Below are positions 7,579 to 13,371 of a DNA stretch of 15,734 nt, one piece after another. Position 1 is the stretch's first letter; the number at the start of each line of letters is the position of its first letter. Below the pieces are notes generated by a model. That model saw only the letters and a list, made by a program, of their open reading frames with translations, did not search any database and was not told the origin of the DNA. Where the stretch lies: contig DATKBL010000096.1 in assembly GCA_035513995.1 (NCBI GenBank), positions 1 to 15,734 on the forward strand. Reading direction: 5' to 3'. Made by a program: the position numbers and the translations under genes. Source of the stretch: DASUTW01 sp035513995. GTDB lineage: Bacteria > Actinomycetota > UBA4738 > CALAEC01.

Positions 7579-9415
7579 AGGTCTCGCACGGGGCTTCGCC
7601 TTCGTGGCGATGCTCGCGGCGTTCTTCTCGAGCCCTCCCCGGGCCGAGGCGAAGTCCTACCACTTCCCGGAGGTGCGGATCGAGGCGAACCTCCTCCACG
7701 ACGGCACCCTGGAGCTGCACGAGCGCCGGACCTTCGAGTTCGACGGGTCGTTCTCGACGGCGTTCTTCACCGTGGAGCCCGCCGGGACGCCCTTCGCCCG
7801 GGCCGAGGGCTTCCGGGTCGAGGAGGACGGAGAGGAGACCCCGTCCCGGGTGACCGTCGCGCCGGGGGGCTCGCTGCAGGCCGAGTGGTCGTTCCAGGCC
7901 GAGGACGAGCGCCGCACCTTCGACATCTCCTACCGGATCCGCTGCGCCGTCTCCGTGTACGACGACGCCGCGCACCTGCTCTGGCAGTTCGTCGGCACGG
8001 GCTGGAGCGAGCCCACCGACCGAATGCTGGTTCGCGTGCGGGTGCCCGGACGAGCGGTCGCCGCCCCCCCGCGCCCCTTCGAAGGCTGCCCCGAGGGGCT
8101 CGCCGAGCCGCCCGACACCGTGCCGCTCGAGCGGGGGGACCTCCGCGCCTGGGGCCACGGCCCTCTGGGCGGAGAGGTGCGCCTGCCCGATCCGCAGACG
8201 GTCACCCTCGAGATCAGGGACCTGGCCCCGAACACGTTCGTCGAGGGCTCGATCCTCATGCCGCCCGAGGTCGTGCCCCTCGCGCCGCCATACCCGGGCG
8301 GGCCCGGCCGGGAGCGCATCCTCGCCGAGGAGGCGAGCCTGGCTCGGGAGGCGAACGACCTGCGCGAGGAACGGGCCCGCCAGCGATCGCTCACGTTCGG
8401 GTTCCTCGCGGGGATCCCCTTGGCGCTGGGCGGCCTCGTCCTCGTCTCGAAGCTCCGGGACCGCGTGCCCGGGGTGCCCCGGCTCCTGGAGGAGCCGCCC
8501 GAGGACCTCCATCCCGTGGAGTTGGCGACCCTGTGGGACGCGGCGTCGGGCCGCTACGTCTCCCGGACGGCGTACCGCACCCAGCTCCTGCACCTGGCCC
8601 GGCGGGGCGCGATCGAGCTCGAGGCCGTTGGGCGCGTCACCGATCCGGAGGACATCGTGGTGCGCCTCGTGAAGCGACCCTCATCCGGGATCGACGAGGC
8701 CTTCACGAGGTTCCTCTTCCCGGACACCGAGCGGACCGTGGAGCTGGGGGACCTGGAGGCCCGCGGAAAGCGCCGGAAGCGTATATCGGCCTGGAACGAC
8801 GCGGTGAAGGGGAAGACGAGCGCGATGGTTGACCGGGTCCGGAAGTCGGGCCCGCGGATGGAGTCGATCCTGATGCTCGTGGTCGTGGCCGCGGGGGTGT
8901 GGTGGTGGCAGCGTGCCGACCTGGCGGGATGGCTCGGGCTCGCCGTGGCGGCGCTCAGCGTCCTCGGGTGGATCGTGGCGCTGCGCTCCATGACGCCTCG
9001 CGTGCCGCCGGACCTGCGCGAGCGGGTGGCCCGGTGGGGGGCGTTCCGGCGCTTCCTCCGGGACTTCTCCTCGCTCCCCGAGGCGCCCGCGCTGGCCGTC
9101 GTGATCTGGGAGCGGTACCTCGTCTATGCGAGCGCACTCGGGGTGGCCGAAGAGGTGGAGCGTCAGATCGCCGACTTGGTCCCGCCCCAGGAGCTGCCGT
9201 CGCCGTGGCGAGGCGCCCCCCGCGGGCTCTCCGGCCTCGACCTGGTTCACTCCGTGCGCGTGGCCACGCCCACCCTCGCGCCCACGCCCCCGTCGGCGGG
9301 CGGATCGTCGTCGTTCTCCAGCGGGGTCGGTTCCTTCAGCTCCTCGGGAGGGTTCGGCGGCGGCTTTTCCGGAGGCGGTGGAGGCGGCGGCGGCACCGGC
9401 GGAGGAGCCCGCTGA
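7550..9415 (+). CDS. DUF2207 membrane protein with glycine-rich tail, copy 2
   Basis: This 621-residue paralogue of the preceding gene has the same order of domains. A cleavable-looking signal peptide (residues 1-34: RRR, hydrophobic GFAFVAMLAAFF, then RAEA before KSYHF) leads into the extracytoplasmic domain with ERRTFEFDGSFSTAFF, LLWQFVG and the conserved Cys pair (132, 180). A membrane helix lies at about 281-301, two more at about 440-480, then ARWGAFRRFL, VIWERYLVYASALGVAEEVE and a Ser/Gly tail ending GGGTGGGAR. Its biochemical role is unknown. GTG at 7550 is chosen because it gives a full signal peptide and has GGAGG (7540-7544) 5 nt upstream, inside the glycine codons of copy 1 read in another frame. 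GTG 7604 or ATG 7610 would lose the basic n-region and have no ribosome-binding site. The pair is a tandem duplication with roughly half the residues identical by eye. Confidence 0.9.
   Translation: MAAPGAARRRGLARGFAFVAMLAAFFSSPPRAEAKSYHFPEVRIEANLLHDGTLELHERRTFEFDGSFSTAFFTVEPAGTPFARAEGFRVEEDGEETPSRVTVAPGGSLQAEWSFQAEDERRTFDISYRIRCAVSVYDDAAHLLWQFVGTGWSEPTDRMLVRVRVPGRAVAAPPRPFEGCPEGLAEPPDTVPLERGDLRAWGHGPLGGEVRLPDPQTVTLEIRDLAPNTFVEGSILMPPEVVPLAPPYPGGPGRERILAEEASLAREANDLREERARQRSLTFGFLAGIPLALGGLVLVSKLRDRVPGVPRLLEEPPEDLHPVELATLWDAASGRYVSRTAYRTQLLHLARRGAIELEAVGRVTDPEDIVVRLVKRPSSGIDEAFTRFLFPDTERTVELGDLEARGKRRKRISAWNDAVKGKTSAMVDRVRKSGPRMESILMLVVVAAGVWWWQRADLAGWLGLAVAALSVLGWIVALRSMTPRVPPDLRERVARWGAFRRFLRDFSSLPEAPALAVVIWERYLVYASALGVAEEVERQIADLVPPQELPSPWRGAPRGLSGLDLVHSVRVATPTLAPTPPSAGGSSSFSSGVGSFSSSGGFGGGFSGGGGGGGGTGGGAR
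9338..9412 (+). repeat. GGN-rich low-complexity DNA encoding the glycine tail of DUF2207 copy 2
   Basis: The tract codes for SSGGFGGGFSGGGGGGGGTGGG-like residues and mirrors 7497-7575, making it a possible site of slippage or recombination between the paralogues. Confidence 0.7.
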
Positions 9416-9421
9416 AGGTCC

Positions 9422-9427
9422 TACACT
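9422..9427 (+). promoter_or_regulatory. -10 element (TACACT) of the AMIN-like lipoprotein gene
   Basis: The 17-bp gap after the DUF2207 stop holds TACACT, then five bases and the ATG. There is no Shine-Dalgarno sequence, so initiation is probably leaderless. The lipoprotein can thus be transcribed on its own even though it directly follows the DUF2207 pair. Confidence 0.5.
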
Positions 9428-9432
9428 GAGGC

Positions 9433-10035
9433 ATGCGACGCGGCTGGGTCTTGGCGGCTTCCATGGCGCTGGTGACCGCGGCCTGCGCCGGGCAGGGGGG
9501 CGACGCCGGGTCCACCCCCACCGCCACGCCCACCGAGACGCCGTCGCCCACCGCGTCCCCGGCGCCGACCGCGACCTCCGACGACCTCGAGGACGCCTCG
9601 TGCGACGATCGTAAGGGCGGGGACCCGAACAACTTCCCGGACTTCGTCGAGGTCAGCATCGAGTCCGAGGGCGACACCGAGAAGGTGGAGTTCCGGTTCG
9701 AGCCCGAAGGGGATCCCGACGACGCGCCGCAGTGGTTCGTGGGGTTCACGGACCAGCTCATCACCGACGGCGAGGGCGCCCCCGTCGACGTGGCCGGAGA
9801 GGCGTTCGTCTCGATCTCGTTCATGGCGCGGGGCGTGGACCTCTCCGGGGAGAAGTTCGAGCCGATCTACACCGGGCCGACCGAGTTCACGCCCGGCCTC
9901 TCCACGGTCCTCGAGGTGGAGCAGACCGGCGACTTCGAGGGGCTGGTCTCGTGGGGGATCGGGCTGAGCTCAGAGGCGTGCTTCGTCGTCGAGGCCCGCC
10001 CAGACCGCATCATCCTCGAGTTTCCCGTCGCTTGA
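9433..10035 (+). CDS. Secreted lipoprotein with AMIN-like domain
   Basis: This 200-residue protein begins with a signal peptide (MRRGW, then hydrophobic residues) and a lipobox-like VTAAC in which Cys18 would be lipidated, so it should be tethered to the outer face of the membrane. A Thr/Pro linker (about 27-49) spaces it from the surface. The domain at about 70-200 fits the AMIN-like domain seen in many actinobacterial lipoproteins: FVEVSIES, then KVEFRFEPEG, APVDVAGEAFVSI, and the strong GDFEGLVSWGIGL block (166-178) ending in DRIILEF. Its function is not established; AMIN domains proper bind the cell wall. Cys57 and Cys183 could form a disulfide. The lipobox is slightly atypical (Thr at -3). 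The start follows from the leaderless-type promoter. It shares orientation with the DUF2207 genes, which suggests an envelope role. Confidence 0.85.
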   Translation: MRRGWVLAASMALVTAACAGQGGDAGSTPTATPTETPSPTASPAPTATSDDLEDASCDDRKGGDPNNFPDFVEVSIESEGDTEKVEFRFEPEGDPDDAPQWFVGFTDQLITDGEGAPVDVAGEAFVSISFMARGVDLSGEKFEPIYTGPTEFTPGLSTVLEVEQTGDFEGLVSWGIGLSSEACFVVEARPDRIILEFPVA

Positions 10036-10059
10036 CTTCCCCGAACGCCTCCGCGGGGG

Positions 10060-10065
10060 TACCCT
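10060..10065 (+). promoter_or_regulatory. Possible -10 element (TACCCT) of panB
   Basis: TACCCT fits TANNNT and would give a leader of about 30 nt. TTGACT at 10032-10037 looks like a -35 but is 22 bp away, too far for a standard promoter. A weak CCCCG/CGGGG hairpin (10039-10058) lies between them and may only mark the end of the lipoprotein transcript. Confidence 0.3.
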
Positions 10066-10087
10066 CGATCGTGCCGTGCACTCTCAC

Positions 10088-10096
10088 GGAAGGAGG
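10088..10096 (+). promoter_or_regulatory. Strong ribosome-binding site of panB
   Basis: GGAAGGAGG lies 8 nt before the GTG and decides this start. It contrasts with the several nearby genes that have no ribosome-binding site. Confidence 0.85.
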
Positions 10097-10104
10097 CGCG
10101 AGCC

Positions 10105-10893
10105 GTGACCACGATCAACGACCTGCGGTCGCTCAAAGCCGAGGGCAGGCGCTTCGCCATGCTCACGGCCTACGACTACCCGACCGCTCGCATCCTCGAT
10201 GAGGCCGGGATCCCCGTGATCCTCGTGGGGGACTCGCTGGCCAACGTGGTGCTGGGCCACCCGACCACGCTGCCGGTGACGATGGAGGAGATGCTCCACC
10301 ACACCCGAGCGGTGGCCCGAGGCGCGCCGAGCGCGCTCGTGGTGGGTGACCTGCCGTTCCTCTCCTACCAGGCATCGGACGAGGAGGCGGTCCGGAACGC
10401 CGGGCGGTTCCTCAAGGAGGCCGGGGCGCACGCCGTGAAGCTCGAGGGTGGACGCCCGGAGCTGATCGAGAGGGTGGTGTCGGCCGGCATCCCGGTGATG
10501 GGCCACCTCGGCCTCACACCGCAGTCGGTCCACGCGATGGGGGGCTACAGGGTGCAGGCCCGGACCGAGGAGACGGCCGAGCGGCTGCTCGCCGACGCGC
10601 TCCAGCTCGAGAAGGCCGGCGCGTTCTCGCTGGTCCTCGAGGGTGTGCCCTCGGCGGTGGCCGGGCGCGTCACCGGGTCGCTTGCGGTCCCCACGATCGG
10701 GATCGGCGCGGGCCCCCTCTGCGACGGGCAGGTCCTGGTCCTTCACGACCTGCTGGGGCTGAGCTTCGGGAAGCCGGCCAAGTTCGTGAAGCGCTACGCC
10801 GACCTCCGGGGCGAGATCGAGCGGGCGGTGACGTCCTTCCGGGAGGAGGTCGAAGGGGGAGCGTACCCGGGGCCCGAGCACTCCTACGAGTGA
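10105..10893 (+). CDS. panB: 3-methyl-2-oxobutanoate hydroxymethyltransferase (ketopantoate hydroxymethyltransferase)
   Basis: PanB transfers a hydroxymethyl group from methylenetetrahydrofolate to 2-oxoisovalerate, the first committed step of pantothenate and coenzyme A synthesis in the cytoplasm. The 262-residue length is normal. The TIM-barrel landmarks are present: TAYDYPTARILDEAG (21-35), metal and substrate site GDS at 42-44 (Asp43, Ser44), GDLPF with Asp82, VKLEGG with Lys112 and Glu114, GHLGLTPQSV (133-142), catalytic Glu179 in LVLEGVP, and PTIGIGAGP. The start is GTG at 10105 with a very strong GGAAGGAGG (10088-10096) 8 nt upstream. The TGA at 10891 begins a 17-bp perfect stem and lies inside the converging deiodinase-like gene. 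No other pan gene is in the window. Confidence 0.98.
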   Translation: MTTINDLRSLKAEGRRFAMLTAYDYPTARILDEAGIPVILVGDSLANVVLGHPTTLPVTMEEMLHHTRAVARGAPSALVVGDLPFLSYQASDEEAVRNAGRFLKEAGAHAVKLEGGRPELIERVVSAGIPVMGHLGLTPQSVHAMGGYRVQARTEETAERLLADALQLEKAGAFSLVLEGVPSAVAGRVTGSLAVPTIGIGAGPLCDGQVLVLHDLLGLSFGKPAKFVKRYADLRGEIERAVTSFREEVEGGAYPGPEHSYE

Positions 10894-11573
10894 CGGTCTG
10901 GCTCGGCGGGGCCGAGCCAGACCGTCACCTCGTCGAGGGGCTTCCGCGAGATGTCCGGGACCTCGGCGCTCTCGGCCGCCCGGCCGACGGGGATCACCAC
11001 GAACGGTCGCTCGTTCCGTGGTCGATCGAGGATCTCGTTCAGGAAGCCCATCGGGCTGGGGGTGTGCGTCAGCGTCGCGAGGCCGGCGTGATGCAGCGCG
11101 GCGAGCAGGAAGCCCACAGCGATCCCGACCGACTCCTTCGCGTAGTAGGGCTTGGGCTCCCCGTCCCCCTTGTGGACCTCGAAGACGACGATCAGGTAGG
11201 GGGCGGACTCGAGGTGCGGCTTCCGCCAGTCGGTCCCGAGCGGGGCGAGGGCGTCGAGCCACTCGCCCGGCGCCCGGGTCTCGTAGAAGTCCCGCTCTTC
11301 CTTCTCGGCTCCCTCGCGGATCGTACGCTTGAGCCCCGGGTCGGTCACGACCACGAAGCGCCACGGCTGGACGTTCGCCCCCGATGGGGCCGAGGCGGCC
11401 GCGGCGATCGCCGTGCGGATCAGCTCGGGGTCGACGGGGTCGGGCGCGAAGTGCCGGATCGACCGCCTGGTCGACATCGTGTCGAGGAAGGTACGCGCGG
11501 CGGCGAGCGCCTCGTTCGGGGGGAGGTCGCGACGGGGGGCGGGGACGGTGCGGTGGCGAGGGTCACAGGTCAC
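10884..11573 (-). CDS. Nitroreductase-superfamily flavoprotein resembling iodotyrosine deiodinase
   Basis: The 229-residue protein is an FMN-dependent nitroreductase-fold enzyme (normally a homodimer). Its sequence follows iodotyrosine deiodinase (IYD) along the whole length: RRSIR (36-40) for FMN phosphate, SAPSGANVQPWRFVVV, LLAALHHAGLATLTHTP with Thr171 at the place of the flavin-contacting Thr, and RKPLDE (210-215). The three residues with which IYD covers its halotyrosine substrate are present with identical spacing: Glu93, Tyr97 and Lys118 (human Glu157, Tyr161, Lys182). IYD removes iodide from mono- and diiodotyrosine reductively, and bacterial homologues with this activity are known. 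The substrate here is inferred. The start is GTG at 11573 with AGGAAG about 6 nt upstream; ATG 11477 would cut into the N-terminal helix and lacks a ribosome-binding site. The last 12 residues are coded by the hairpin shared with panB. Other FMN reductase roles remain possible. Confidence 0.93.
   Translation of the reverse strand: MTCDPRHRTVPAPRRDLPPNEALAAARTFLDTMSTRRSIRHFAPDPVDPELIRTAIAAAASAPSGANVQPWRFVVVTDPGLKRTIREGAEKEERDFYETRAPGEWLDALAPLGTDWRKPHLESAPYLIVVFEVHKGDGEPKPYYAKESVGIAVGFLLAALHHAGLATLTHTPSPMGFLNEILDRPRNERPFVVIPVGRAAESAEVPDISRKPLDEVTVWLGPAEPDRHS
10886..10932. terminator. Long perfect hairpin shared by converging panB and deiodinase-like genes
   Basis: Arms 10891-10907 and 10911-10927 are perfectly complementary (17 bp) with loop GGG. 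ACGAG (10886-10890) and CTCGT (10928/9-10933) can extend the stem past one bulged base. No U-tract follows on either strand, so it would be a GC-rich, bidirectional terminator of the I-shaped kind proposed for Actinobacteria, or an RNA end stabiliser. It begins at the panB stop codon and lies within the coding end of the other gene. Confidence 0.7.
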
Positions 11574-11647
11574 GGTCGCTTCCTATCACGCGGTCGGAGC
11601 GCCGGGAAGTCCTGCGTTCGTGACAGACCCCCGCGCTATCGTGGCGG

Positions 11648-11675
11648 GTGACATCGCCGTCGCCGGTGCTAGACT
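11648..11675 (+). promoter_or_regulatory. Promoter of the rpsF-ssb-rpsR-rplI operon
   Basis: GTGACA (11648-11653) and TAGACT (11670-11675) are separated by 16 bp. This is the best -35/-10 pair in the window. It would start transcription near 11682 and leave a leader of about 50 nt before rpsF. Confidence 0.6.
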
Positions 11676-11683
11676 GCGTGAGA

Positions 11684-11728
11684 CCACTCCTGCTCCCCCG
11701 GGGGGCCGCGTGAGTCCAGAGGAGGTGG
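11684..11728 (+). promoter_or_regulatory. rpsF leader hairpin that can hide the ribosome-binding site (possible S6:S18 site)
   Basis: CCACTCCT (11684-11691) can pair with AGGAGGTGG (11720-11728), the rpsF Shine-Dalgarno region, with one bulged G. Inner pairing of CTC with GAG and a C/G run is possible, and a CCG lies in the inner part. The S6:S18 heterodimer is known to bind its own leader through a CCG-containing stem in many bacteria. The match here is by eye and the role is inferred. Confidence 0.4.
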
Positions 11729-11730
11729 CT

Positions 11731-12018
11731 TTGCGAGAGTACGAGGTCATGGTCATCGTCGACGAGACCGCCGAGGAGAAGCTCGAGGCGGTCGTCGAGC
11801 GCGTCACCCAGATCGTCACCGGCGGTGGCGGCGAGGTCACGAAGGTCGACCGGTGGGGGAAGCGCAAGTTCGCCTACGAGATCGACCACAAGACCGACGG
11901 GTTCTACCTCGTCATCGAGTTCACGGCCGACACGGACCTGCTCACCGAGCTGGAGCGGGTGCTGCTGCTGGCCGACGAGGTGGTCCGCCATAAGGTCGTG
12001 AGGCGGGAGGCTGCGTAG
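11731..12018 (+). CDS. rpsF: Ribosomal protein S6 (bS6)
   Basis: S6 binds the central domain of 16S rRNA as a heterodimer with S18 in the 30S platform. The 95 residues begin REYEVMVIVDETAEEKLEAVVERV and continue with GEVTKVDRWGKRKFAYEIDHKTDGFYLVIEF and a DEVVRHKVVR end, all typical of bS6. The frame is open far upstream, but the start is TTG at 11731: AGAGGAGG (11718-11725) lies 5 nt before it and the protein then begins at the usual place. GTG at 11725 would overlap the ribosome-binding site. It opens the operon with ssb (70 bp on), rpsR and rplI. The leader may be controlled by S6:S18 binding. Confidence 0.96.
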   Translation: MREYEVMVIVDETAEEKLEAVVERVTQIVTGGGGEVTKVDRWGKRKFAYEIDHKTDGFYLVIEFTADTDLLTELERVLLLADEVVRHKVVRREAA

Positions 12019-12034
12019 GCCAGGTTCTTCCCCT

Positions 12035-12062
12035 CCTCCCGGCACGGCCGTCGGCCGGGAGG
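12035..12062 (+). other. Hairpin between rpsF and ssb
   Basis: CCTCCCGGC (12035-12043) and GCCGGGAGG (12054-12062) form a perfect 9-bp stem with a 10-nt loop. No U-tract follows, so it may be an attenuator, an RNA-processing or a stability element that sets the ratio of S6 to the downstream products. Confidence 0.5.
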
Positions 12063-12088
12063 GCGAGCGAGCGAGGTGGTGATGCCAG

Positions 12089-12538
12089 ATGGCCACGGAG
12101 AACCAGATCACGATCGTCGGCAACCTGACCGACGACCCCGAGCTGCGGTACACGCCGAACGGCGCGGCCGTGGCGAACTTCCGGGTGGCGGTGAGCCGCC
12201 GGTTCAAGGACCCGCAGAGCGGTGAATGGAAGGACGCGGAGACGTCGTTCTTCACCGTGAACGTGTGGCGCTCGATGGCCGAGAACGCCGCCGAGACGCT
12301 GACGAGAGGCTCGCGGGTCGTCGTCGTGGGGCGGCTGAAGCAGCGCTCCTGGGAGACGGCCGAGGGCGACAAGCGCACGGTCATCGAGATCGAGGCCGAC
12401 GAGGTCGCGCCGAGCCTGAAGTGGGCCACGGCGAAGGTCGAGAAGCAGAGCCGCGGAGGCGGCGGCGCCTCCGACTGGAACGAGAACGTCAGCGTCGGGG
12501 CCGGCGGTCCCGCCGAGGAGACGCCGGTCGAGGGCTGA
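12089..12538 (+). CDS. ssb: Single-stranded DNA-binding protein
   Basis: SSB coats single-stranded DNA during replication, repair and recombination, normally as a tetramer. The OB fold fills residues 1 to about 112: NQITIVGNLTDDPELRYTPNGAAVANFRVAVSRRF, TSFFTVNVWRSMAENAAETLTRGSRVVVVGRLKQRSWE and a final KRTVIEIEADEVAPSLKWATAKV. The tail is short and Gly/Glu-rich (about 113-149) and ends AEETPVEG. The usual acidic tip that ends in Pro-Phe and recruits partner proteins is missing. The start ATG at 12089 has AGGTGG about 9 nt upstream; an ATG at 12082 is out of frame. The gene lies between rpsF and rpsR as in most bacteria with this operon. The end of the gene, CTGAGGAGGGG, is also the ribosome-binding site of rpsR. 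Confidence 0.95.
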   Translation: MATENQITIVGNLTDDPELRYTPNGAAVANFRVAVSRRFKDPQSGEWKDAETSFFTVNVWRSMAENAAETLTRGSRVVVVGRLKQRSWETAEGDKRTVIEIEADEVAPSLKWATAKVEKQSRGGGGASDWNENVSVGAGGPAEETPVEG

Positions 12539-12551
12539 GGAGGGGACGAAG

Positions 12552-12827
12552 CTGGCACGCAAGCAGCAGCAGAGGCAGCAGCAGAGGAGACGGGGTCGCG
12601 AGGAGAAGGACGACCGCAAGCAGCAGCGGAAGAAGTACTGCTTCTTCTGCAAGGAGAAGACCCCGATCGACTACAAGGACACGGGGCTCCTCCGGCGGTT
12701 CGTCTCCGACCGGGGGAAGATCCGCGCGCGCCGGGTGAGCGGCAACTGCGCCCAGCACCAGCGGGACGTCGCGGTGGCCGTGAAGAACGCGCGCGAGATG
12801 GCCCTGATGCCCTTCTCGAGCCGATGA
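12552..12827 (+). CDS. rpsR: Ribosomal protein S18 (bS18), CTG start codon
   Basis: S18 pairs with S6 on the 30S platform. The 91 residues comprise a basic Gln/Arg-rich N-terminus, then KKYCFFCKEK, IDYKDTGLLRRFVSDRGKI and RARRVSGNCAQHQRDVAVAVKNARE, close to the family consensus. Cys30, Cys33, Cys66 and His69 (CxxC and CxxH) are suited to zinc, as in the Cys-containing form of S18. No ATG, GTG or TTG lies in frame at a sensible place. CTG at 12552 follows GAGGAGGGG (12537-12545) by 6 nt and gives the expected ARKQQQ N-terminus, so it is taken as the start. This rare start makes the gene easy to miss. The TGA overlaps the rplI ATG as ATGA. The start codon is inferred; the gene itself is certain. 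Confidence 0.95.
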   Translation: MARKQQQRQQQRRRGREEKDDRKQQRKKYCFFCKEKTPIDYKDTGLLRRFVSDRGKIRARRVSGNCAQHQRDVAVAVKNAREMALMPFSSR

Positions 12828-13270
12828 AGGTCATCCTGCAGAAGGAGGTCGAGAAGCTCGGCGCGCCCGGCGACATCGTCGAGGTCAAGGACGGCTACGC
12901 GCGGAACTTCCTGATCCCGCGCGGCATGGCGAGCCAGGCCACGAAGGGGGCGCTTCAGCACGCCGAGCGGCTCCGGACGCAGCACGAGGGCCGCGAGGCG
13001 AAGGCCCTCGACGAGGCCACGGCGCTGGCCCAGCGCCTCGAGAAGACCCCCGTGCAGGTGCAGGCGCAGGCCGGCGAGGACGGCAAGCTGTTCGGGAGCG
13101 TCACCGCTCAGCACATCGCCGAGGCGGTCCAGCGATCGATCGGCGAGGAGGTGGACCGCCACGAGATCCGTCTCGAGGAGCCGATCCGCTCCACCGGCAC
13201 CCACGAGGTGCGGATCCACGTCCACCCCGAGGTCAACGCCACCCTGACGGTCCAGGTCGTCCCCCAGTAG
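12824..13270 (+). CDS. rplI: Ribosomal protein L9 (bL9)
   Basis: L9 is a two-domain protein of the 50S subunit that binds 23S rRNA near L1. The 148 residues show the N-terminal signature LGAPGDIVEVKDGYARNFLIP with Gly13, Gly24, Arg27 and Asn28, a long central helix (about 42-75), and the C-terminal domain with GKLFGSVTAQHIAEAV and ending VQVVPQ. The length is typical. The ATG overlaps the rpsR stop as ATGA and has no separate ribosome-binding site, so translation is probably coupled to S18. It is the last gene of the operon and an intrinsic terminator with a U-tract follows 10 bp later. Confidence 0.98.
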   Translation: MKVILQKEVEKLGAPGDIVEVKDGYARNFLIPRGMASQATKGALQHAERLRTQHEGREAKALDEATALAQRLEKTPVQVQAQAGEDGKLFGSVTAQHIAEAVQRSIGEEVDRHEIRLEEPIRSTGTHEVRIHVHPEVNATLTVQVVPQ

Positions 13271-13280
13271 CCGCTCCACG

Positions 13281-13309
13281 CCCCGGTTCGTGTCAGACCC
13301 GGGGTTTTT
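13281..13309 (+). terminator. Intrinsic terminator after rplI
   Basis: CCCCGG (13281-13286) pairs with CCGGGG (13299-13304), followed at once by TTTTT (13305-13309). It closes the rpsF-ssb-rpsR-rplI operon and separates it from dnaB. Confidence 0.8.
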
Positions 13310-13311
13310 CA

Positions 13312-13327
13312 TGGAACACATGTTCGA
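13312..13327. promoter_or_regulatory. LexA-type SOS operator upstream of dnaB
   Basis: TGGAACACATGTTCGA contains GAAC-ACAT-GTTC, a perfect GAAC-N4-GTTC dyad, and fits the Gram-positive LexA consensus CGAACRNRYGTTCG at all but the first base. It lies just after the rplI terminator and about 120 bp before the dnaB -10 element, rather far for simple blocking of that promoter. Confidence 0.55.
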
Positions 13328-13330
13328 GGA

Positions 13331-13339
13331 TGTGGATAA
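13331..13339 (-). promoter_or_regulatory. DnaA box, perfect consensus
   Basis: TGTGGATAA is the exact reverse complement of the consensus DnaA box TTATCCACA. It lies six bases after the LexA-type dyad in the non-coding region before dnaB. Confidence 0.6.
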
Positions 13340-13371
13340 CCGGACCGCAGGTCGCGCACGGGGGCTGCGGC

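Noticed and set aside
10084..11364. 426-codon minus-strand frame opposite panB
   Set aside because: Shadow frame; panB on the plus strand has intact catalytic residues and the deiodinase-like gene occupies a different minus frame.
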